A stretch of 64,000 nt of DNA from Streptomyces lydicus (GTDB lineage: Bacteria; Actinomycetota; Actinomycetes; Streptomycetales; Streptomycetaceae). This document shows, one piece after another, positions 60,133 to 64,000 of this stretch. A model generated the notes under the pieces. The model saw only the letters and a program-made list of their open reading frames with translations, ran no database searches and had not been told where the DNA came from. A program made the translations under genes and the position numbers. Numbering within the stretch: position 1 is the first letter of the stretch; each line of letters begins with the position of its first letter. Location: positions 30,433 to 94,432 of the forward strand of contig NZ_JNZA01000028.1 in NCBI RefSeq assembly GCF_000717345.1, given 5' to 3'.

Positions 60133-60450
60133 TTACTGCATCACGGCCATGGCCAGCGCACGGCGGGCCCGCAGCGACGCGCGCTCGGCGCGCCGCTGCA
60201 TCCGCCGCGCGGCGGCGAGCCGGTGCCCCCTGCGTTCGGACTCGGCCTCCCGCAGGCGTTCATGCATATGCGCACGTGCCAGGGCTTCTGGGATGAGTTG
60301 CATGGCGTGGTTCCTGTTCTGACGCGACTCGATCGCGTCGGCGTTCGCGGGGGCGGGGGTGTCGGTGAAGGTGGAGTTCATCGTGGGGTCCTGCTTCTTG
60401 GGATCCCGTGTGACGGGACGGTCGATCGTTCCTGTGCCGGTGGTGTTCAT
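60133..60450 (-). CDS. Arg/Ala-rich small protein downstream of wblC
   Basis: A 105-residue hypothetical protein. The C-terminal half is a charged helix (RGHRLAAARRMQRRAERASL) likely to form a coiled coil. The ATG at 60450 overlaps the wblC stop (ATGA), implying coupled translation; an internal ATG at 60381 (MNSTFTDTP) also has a reasonable site. Its place in a wblC operon suggests a link to that regulator, but no domain is recognised. Confidence 0.72.
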   Translation of the reverse strand: MNTTGTGTIDRPVTRDPKKQDPTMNSTFTDTPAPANADAIESRQNRNHAMQLIPEALARAHMHERLREAESERRGHRLAAARRMQRRAERASLRARRALAMAVMQ

Positions 60451-60800
60451 GCCGCGACCGGGTTCTTACGCGGACGGCCACGCGGGCGCTTCCGCGGCAC
60501 CACGACGCCCTGGACGAAGAGCTCGCCGCCCCAGACGCCCCACGGCTCACGGCGGTCCTTGGCACCGGCGAGGCATGCCTCACGGACCGGACAGGTCTGG
60601 CACAGCGTCTTGGCGTACTCGACGTCGGCCGGGGACTCGGCGAAGAAGACCTCAGGGTCATAGGTGCGGCACGGAACCGCGGCGCCGAGGCGGTCGATCT
60701 CGTCGTCGAGCTCGGTGAGGGGCAGCAAGGAGTTCTCCTGGGGGTCGGGCGGAGGGATCAGGTCGGTCGCTACGGACGGGGTGTGCGTCTGCAGTTGCAC
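60447..60800 (-). CDS. wblC: WhiB-family regulator WblC/WhiB7
   Basis: A 117-residue Fe-S regulator that drives intrinsic antibiotic resistance with the housekeeping sigma factor. The cluster cysteines are C44, C67, C70 and C76; the sigma-contact motif EPWGVWGGE is at 85-93; the AT-hook RGRPRKN is at 107-113, which marks the WhiB7/WblC subtype. WblC activates resistance genes and, reportedly, sigR in response to translation inhibitors. Upstream are a 51-base gap, an intrinsic terminator and a leader ORF, the attenuation layout of whiB7 genes. A small gene overlaps its stop. Confidence 0.96.
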   Translation of the reverse strand: MQLQTHTPSVATDLIPPPDPQENSLLPLTELDDEIDRLGAAVPCRTYDPEVFFAESPADVEYAKTLCQTCPVREACLAGAKDRREPWGVWGGELFVQGVVVPRKRPRGRPRKNPVAA

Positions 60801-60850
60801 GGTGTGTGTTCCTCGTCTGTTTCGGCCCGCTGGTGGCGGACGGCTGGGGC

Positions 60851-60892
60851 AAACAAAAGGGCCGCGGATCCCGGTGTGGGTTCCGCGGCCCT
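60851..60892 (-). terminator. Intrinsic attenuator in the wblC leader
   Basis: On the minus strand a 15-bp stem with one mismatch (60892-60878 with 60872-60858, loop of 5) is followed directly by TTTTGTTT (60858-60851). It lies 26 bases after the leader ORF stop and 51 bases before the wblC start. It should stop transcription before wblC unless translation of the leader is disturbed. Confidence 0.85.
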
Positions 60893-60917
60893 GGAAGGTG
60901 CCGACCTGATCTGCCGA

Positions 60918-61244
60918 TCAGGCTGGATCTCTCCAGGGTTCGAGGCCGCGGTAGGCCCACATTGCATGCTGCGTCTGGTACTGCTGCCGGGATTCGGCAC
61001 CGTTGGCCGCCGCGTAGGCAAAGGCATTCGCCTCAGCCGCCACTGCTACTGCCGCAGGTGCCTCGGTCGGTCGCGCGGTGCGCTCGCTGCGCGTCAGCAC
61101 GGCGAGGGACTCGGGGCGCGCGACCTCGGTACCGGAGAGGCGGCCGAAGCCGGACAGACCGGTGCCCAGGAGCGAGGAGCCGAGAGTGCAGGTGGCGACG
61201 ACCGACAGATCGGTCATTTTGTTGGTCTCGTTAATGCTGATCAC
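60918..61244 (-). CDS. Leader ORF upstream of wblC
   Basis: A 108-residue frame starting at the GTG at 61244, with GGAGG nine bases upstream. The protein is Thr/Ser- then Ala-rich (APAAVAVAAEANAFAYAAAN), ending QQYQTQHAMWAYRGLEPWRD. WhiB7/WblC leaders elsewhere contain an upstream ORF whose stalled translation relieves termination. The product itself may be unimportant. A start at the internal ATG 61217 is possible, as is a shorter regulatory frame. Confidence 0.65.
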   Translation of the reverse strand: MISINETNKMTDLSVVATCTLGSSLLGTGLSGFGRLSGTEVARPESLAVLTRSERTARPTEAPAAVAVAAEANAFAYAAANGAESRQQYQTQHAMWAYRGLEPWRDPA

Positions 61245-61387
61245 TGGTCTCGCCTCCTCTCGGCGTCTCGGTGGACCGGGAATCCCGTTCCAGGGTGTTC
61301 AAGTACAGCACGGATCCATCGGATCTCGGAAGATTCCGTTGTCTCCGTGCTTCCGAAGGCTATGGGGATGCGCTCCGCGCGCGCAAA

Positions 61388-63616
61388 CTATTTTTCCGAC
61401 GAGTTTTTCGCGGCGCCCCCGGACTCGTCCCCGGAGGCTTCCATGAGCTCCTCGCCGGCACAGATAGCCAGCACAGCACTGCCGTAGCGGTCGAACTTGC
61501 GCCGCCCCACACCTGAGATGACCGCAAGCTCCGCTTCGGTTCCCGGAACGGCCTCCGCGATCGCCATCAATGTCTTGTCGGTGAAGATGCAGTAGGCCGG
61601 CTGGCGCAGGCGCGCCGCCTGTCCGGCCCGCCACTCGCACAGCCGCTCGTACAGCGCCTCGTCGAGCTCGGACGGGCAGTCCTCACACCGCATCAGCTTC
61701 ATCTCGCCCGCGTCCGTCAGCGTGCGGTTGCAGACCCGGCAGCGGGCCGGGCTGCGGTGCCGGGGCCGCCCGGCCGCCGCCGGAGCCCCGCCGCCGCGCT
61801 CGACGCCCCCGGAAACCGCGCCCGGCGTACGCCGCCCCGTACCGGTCCCGGAACCCGGCCGCAGGCTCCTGAGAAAGCGGCTGGCGCTGCGCGAGGCCCG
61901 TCCGCCGGGAGACCGCGCCAGCGACCACGAGAGCGCCAGATGCTGCCGGGCGCGGGTGACGCCGACATACAGCAGCCGGCGCTCCTCCTCGACCTGCTCG
62001 TCGGTCCTCGCGTACGTGATCGGCATCATGCCCTCGGTGAGACCCACCAGGAAGACGGCATCCCACTCCAGGCCCTTGGCGGCGTGCAGGGAGGCGAGGG
62101 TCACCCCCTCGACCGTCGGGGCGTGCTGGGCATGGGCACGCTCGTCCAGCTCCGCGACGAGATCGGCGAGGGACGCCGCAGGCCGGGCCCGCGCGAAGTC
62201 CTCCGCCAGCCGCACCAGGGCCGCCAGCGACTCCCAGCGGTCCCGCGCCGCCCCCGAACCGGCCGGCGGTTCACCCGTCCAGCCCATGTCGCTGAGCACC
62301 GCCCGCACCTCGGACGGCAGGTCCACCGCATCGTCCAGCAGCGTGTCGTTCGCACCGAAGCGCGCCGCGCCACGCAGCTTGATGCCCGCCTCACGCACCT
62401 CGGGCCGCTCGAAGAACCGCTCGGCGCCCCGCAGCTGATACGGCACCCCGGCATCGGCCAGTGCCTGCTCGTAGACCTCGGACTGGGCGTTGACGCGGAA
62501 GAGCACCGCGATCTCACTGGCCGGCACCCCCGACGCCATCAGGTCGCGGATGCGGCGGGCGGTGCCCTCGGCCTCGGCGGGCTCGTCCGAGTACTCCGTG
62601 TACACCGGCTCCGGACCGGCCGGGCGCTGCGAGATCAGCTCCAGGCGGTGCTCCGCGGCGCGCCCCTTGGCCGCCGAGAGCAGCCCGTTGGCGAGGTGCA
62701 CGACCTGCGGGGTGGAGCGGTAGTCGCGGACGAGCTTGACGACCGTCGCGTTCGGGTGGCGGGTGCGGAAGTTGAGGAGGTGGTCGGGGGTGGCGCCGGT
62801 GAAGCTGTAGATCGTCTGGCTGGCGTCGCCCACCACGCACAGGGTGTCGCGGTCGCCGAGCCACAGCTCCAGCAGCCGCTGCTGCAGCGGGCTGACGTCC
62901 TGGTACTCGTCGACGACGAAGTGCTGGTACTGGGCGCGGACCTGCTCGGCGATGTCGTGCCGGTCCTGCAGCACGCCGACGGTGAGCAGCAGCACGTCCT
63001 CGAAGTCGATCGTGCCGCGGTCGCGCTTGAGCTGTTCGTACGTGCTGTAGATCTGCCCGATCTCCGCCGGGTCACGAGGGGCCTCGCGGGACGCCTTGGA
63101 GACGGCCGCCGGATAGTCGGCCGGCACGGTCTGCGTCACCTTGGACCATTCGATCTCGGCGGTGACATCCCGCAGCTCGTTGCGGTCGAGCCGGATCCGG
63201 CAGCGGGCGGCGGCCTCGGACACGACCTGGACCTTGCGCTCCAGCAGCCGCGGCACCTCCCCGCCGACGGCCTTGGGCCAGAAGAACTGCAGCTGCCGCA
63301 GCGCGGCGGAGTGGAACGTGCGCGCCTGCACCCCGCCGGCACCGAGCTGCCGCAGCCGGCCCCGCATCTCGCCGGCCGCGCGGGCGGTGAAAGTGACAGC
63401 GAGCACACTCGCGGGCTGCAGAATGCCCGCCCGGACCCCGTACGCGATCCGGTGCGTGATCGCCCGCGTCTTGCCCGTACCGGCACCGGCCAGCACACAC
63501 ACCGGACCGTGCAGAGCCGTCGCGACCTCCCGCTGCTCGGGGTCGAGCCCGTCGAGCACCCCGTCGGCCGAGTCCGGCACCCGCGGGAAGAGAGAGGAGT
63601 CTGTTGCTGCTGTCAC
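61388..63616 (-). CDS. uvrD2: ATP-dependent DNA helicase UvrD2
   Basis: A 742-residue superfamily 1A helicase. Motif I is GAGTGKTRA, motif II VVDEYQDVSP, motif III GDASQTIYSF, motif V/VI LHAAKGLEWD and YVGVTRAR. A four-cysteine motif (CRVCN ... CEDC, about residues 608-630) and a C-terminal HRDC domain (about 640-720) mark the UvrD2 type known from mycobacteria, where it is essential. The ATG at 63616 is used. It lies upstream of the wblC leader on the same strand, as in mycobacteria. Confidence 0.95.
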   Translation of the reverse strand: MTAATDSSLFPRVPDSADGVLDGLDPEQREVATALHGPVCVLAGAGTGKTRAITHRIAYGVRAGILQPASVLAVTFTARAAGEMRGRLRQLGAGGVQARTFHSAALRQLQFFWPKAVGGEVPRLLERKVQVVSEAAARCRIRLDRNELRDVTAEIEWSKVTQTVPADYPAAVSKASREAPRDPAEIGQIYSTYEQLKRDRGTIDFEDVLLLTVGVLQDRHDIAEQVRAQYQHFVVDEYQDVSPLQQRLLELWLGDRDTLCVVGDASQTIYSFTGATPDHLLNFRTRHPNATVVKLVRDYRSTPQVVHLANGLLSAAKGRAAEHRLELISQRPAGPEPVYTEYSDEPAEAEGTARRIRDLMASGVPASEIAVLFRVNAQSEVYEQALADAGVPYQLRGAERFFERPEVREAGIKLRGAARFGANDTLLDDAVDLPSEVRAVLSDMGWTGEPPAGSGAARDRWESLAALVRLAEDFARARPAASLADLVAELDERAHAQHAPTVEGVTLASLHAAKGLEWDAVFLVGLTEGMMPITYARTDEQVEEERRLLYVGVTRARQHLALSWSLARSPGGRASRSASRFLRSLRPGSGTGTGRRTPGAVSGGVERGGGAPAAAGRPRHRSPARCRVCNRTLTDAGEMKLMRCEDCPSELDEALYERLCEWRAGQAARLRQPAYCIFTDKTLMAIAEAVPGTEAELAVISGVGRRKFDRYGSAVLAICAGEELMEASGDESGGAAKNSSEK

Positions 63617-63988
63617 CCCGCCATGCTGCCAGGTCCGCGAGGCCGCCCGGGAAGCCTGTCCACAGCCCCGGCACCCCGGTCATACGCATCCCACTCCCTG
63701 TGCACGACCGACCGCAGCCGGCGAGGGCGAGTGCTTTGCTGTGTCTGTGGCCACGGCGCGGGAGCGTCGGCCTCGGGGCTGGTGGCGTGGGACTGGGTGC
63801 TGTGGGCTGTGGGCTGGGCCGTTGGCTCTCGCCTGGGGCGGGCGGTTGCCCCTCCGGTTGCCCCTCCCCTGGGCCGGGCGGGGAGGGCGGCTGGCGGGGT
63901 GAGTCGTGGGGGACGGCGACGACGGGCATGGGACGGCCCGGCGCCGGGAGGGGCGTTGGGCGGGCGCGCGACAGGGTGGCGGTGGGGT
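63617..63988. other. Terminal non-coding stretch
   Basis: I see no recognisable gene in the 372 bases after the uvrD2 start. Long frames exist on both strands but are of low-complexity, Gly/Pro/Arg-rich composition. Part must hold the uvrD2 promoter. GT-rich repeats (GCTGTGGGCTGTGGGCTGGG near 63800) make the sequence look unusual compared with the rest. Confidence 0.5.
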
Positions 63989-64000
63989 CTGTCTCTTATA
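63989..64000. other. Possible Nextera transposase adaptor remnant at the sequence end
   Basis: The final 12 bases, CTGTCTCTTATA, are exactly the first 12 of the Tn5 mosaic-end adaptor used in Nextera libraries (CTGTCTCTTATACACATCT). Lying at the extreme end, this suggests untrimmed adaptor at a contig end rather than genome. Confidence 0.75.

Noticed and set aside
63141..63902. A 253-codon plus-strand frame near the right edge
   Set aside because: Mostly antisense to uvrD2, with low-complexity Arg/Gly/Pro tail.
1..64000. CRISPR array, insertion sequence or prophage
   Set aside because: No regularly spaced repeats, transposase, terminase, portal or integrase reading frames were seen.

Overview
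This is a high-GC actinobacterial chromosome segment, almost certainly from Streptomyces. The evidence is very GC-rich coding sequence with GTG starts, the complete chitosugar das locus (dasA-dasB-dasC-dasD with divergent dasR), sigR-rsrA, a class Ia nrdA-nrdB pair behind a cobalamin riboswitch, and a WhiB7/WblC gene beside uvrD2. Most genes are housekeeping and conserved. From memory, the order wblC-uvrD2, ABC1 kinase, ThiF-like, zincin, PDZ protease, UPF0182, then rsgA-aroA-SRAP, then sigR-rsrA also resembles a region of mycobacteria, so this looks like old core chromosome with local insertions. I saw no prophage, insertion sequence, CRISPR array or antibiotic cluster.

Layout: 1-0.9 kb, the cut-off N-terminal part of a PdtaS-like sensor kinase. 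1.2-2.7 kb, a divergent TetR/SDR pair. 2.9-12 kb, amino-sugar catabolism: nagB, the das operon and dasR, with DasR-type operators in front of nagB, dasA/dasR and, unexpectedly, the sensor kinase; a MocR/YczE divergent pair sits inside this block. 12.2-14.1 kb, a DUF3311 plus sodium:solute symporter operon. 14.9-18.7 kb, the B12-riboswitch-controlled ribonucleotide reductase operon. 18.8-25.7 kb, a penicillin-binding protein with eroded transpeptidase motifs, peptide deformylase, a TPR protein and two HD phosphohydrolases. 25.9-27.3 kb, rsrA and sigR with a textbook SigR promoter. 27.4-38 kb, an XRE-cupin regulator, hydrolase, SRAP protein, M50B protein, aroA, rsgA, a guanidinium-exporter-type SMR protein, a TetR regulator, hisN, a CBS protein, katA and its Fur-type regulator. 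38.3-41.3 kb, an orphan SsuABC/TauABC-like importer. 41.3-43.7 kb, two identical initiator tRNA genes on either side of a Sel1-repeat gene. 43.8-63.6 kb, a long conserved block: UPF0182 protein, PDZ/Lon-type protease, MoaE, SDR, zincin metalloprotease, NUDIX, three AIM24-family proteins (one fused to TerD), YgjP-like metallopeptidase, ThiF-like protein, ABC1 kinase, small zinc-ribbon protein, wblC with a leader ORF and intrinsic attenuator, and uvrD2.

Functional links: DasR joins nagB and dasABCD in uptake and breakdown of N-acetylglucosamine and chitosugars, and its site before the sensor kinase may add a signalling gene. SigR/RsrA (thiol stress) and WblC (translation-inhibitor stress) are both here, and WblC is reported to activate sigR. 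The least-understood part is 51-60 kb, where two metallopeptidases, AIM24/TerD proteins, a ThiF-like protein and an ABC1 kinase cluster beside wblC. The last 12 bases match the start of a Nextera transposase adaptor, so the window may end at a contig end.
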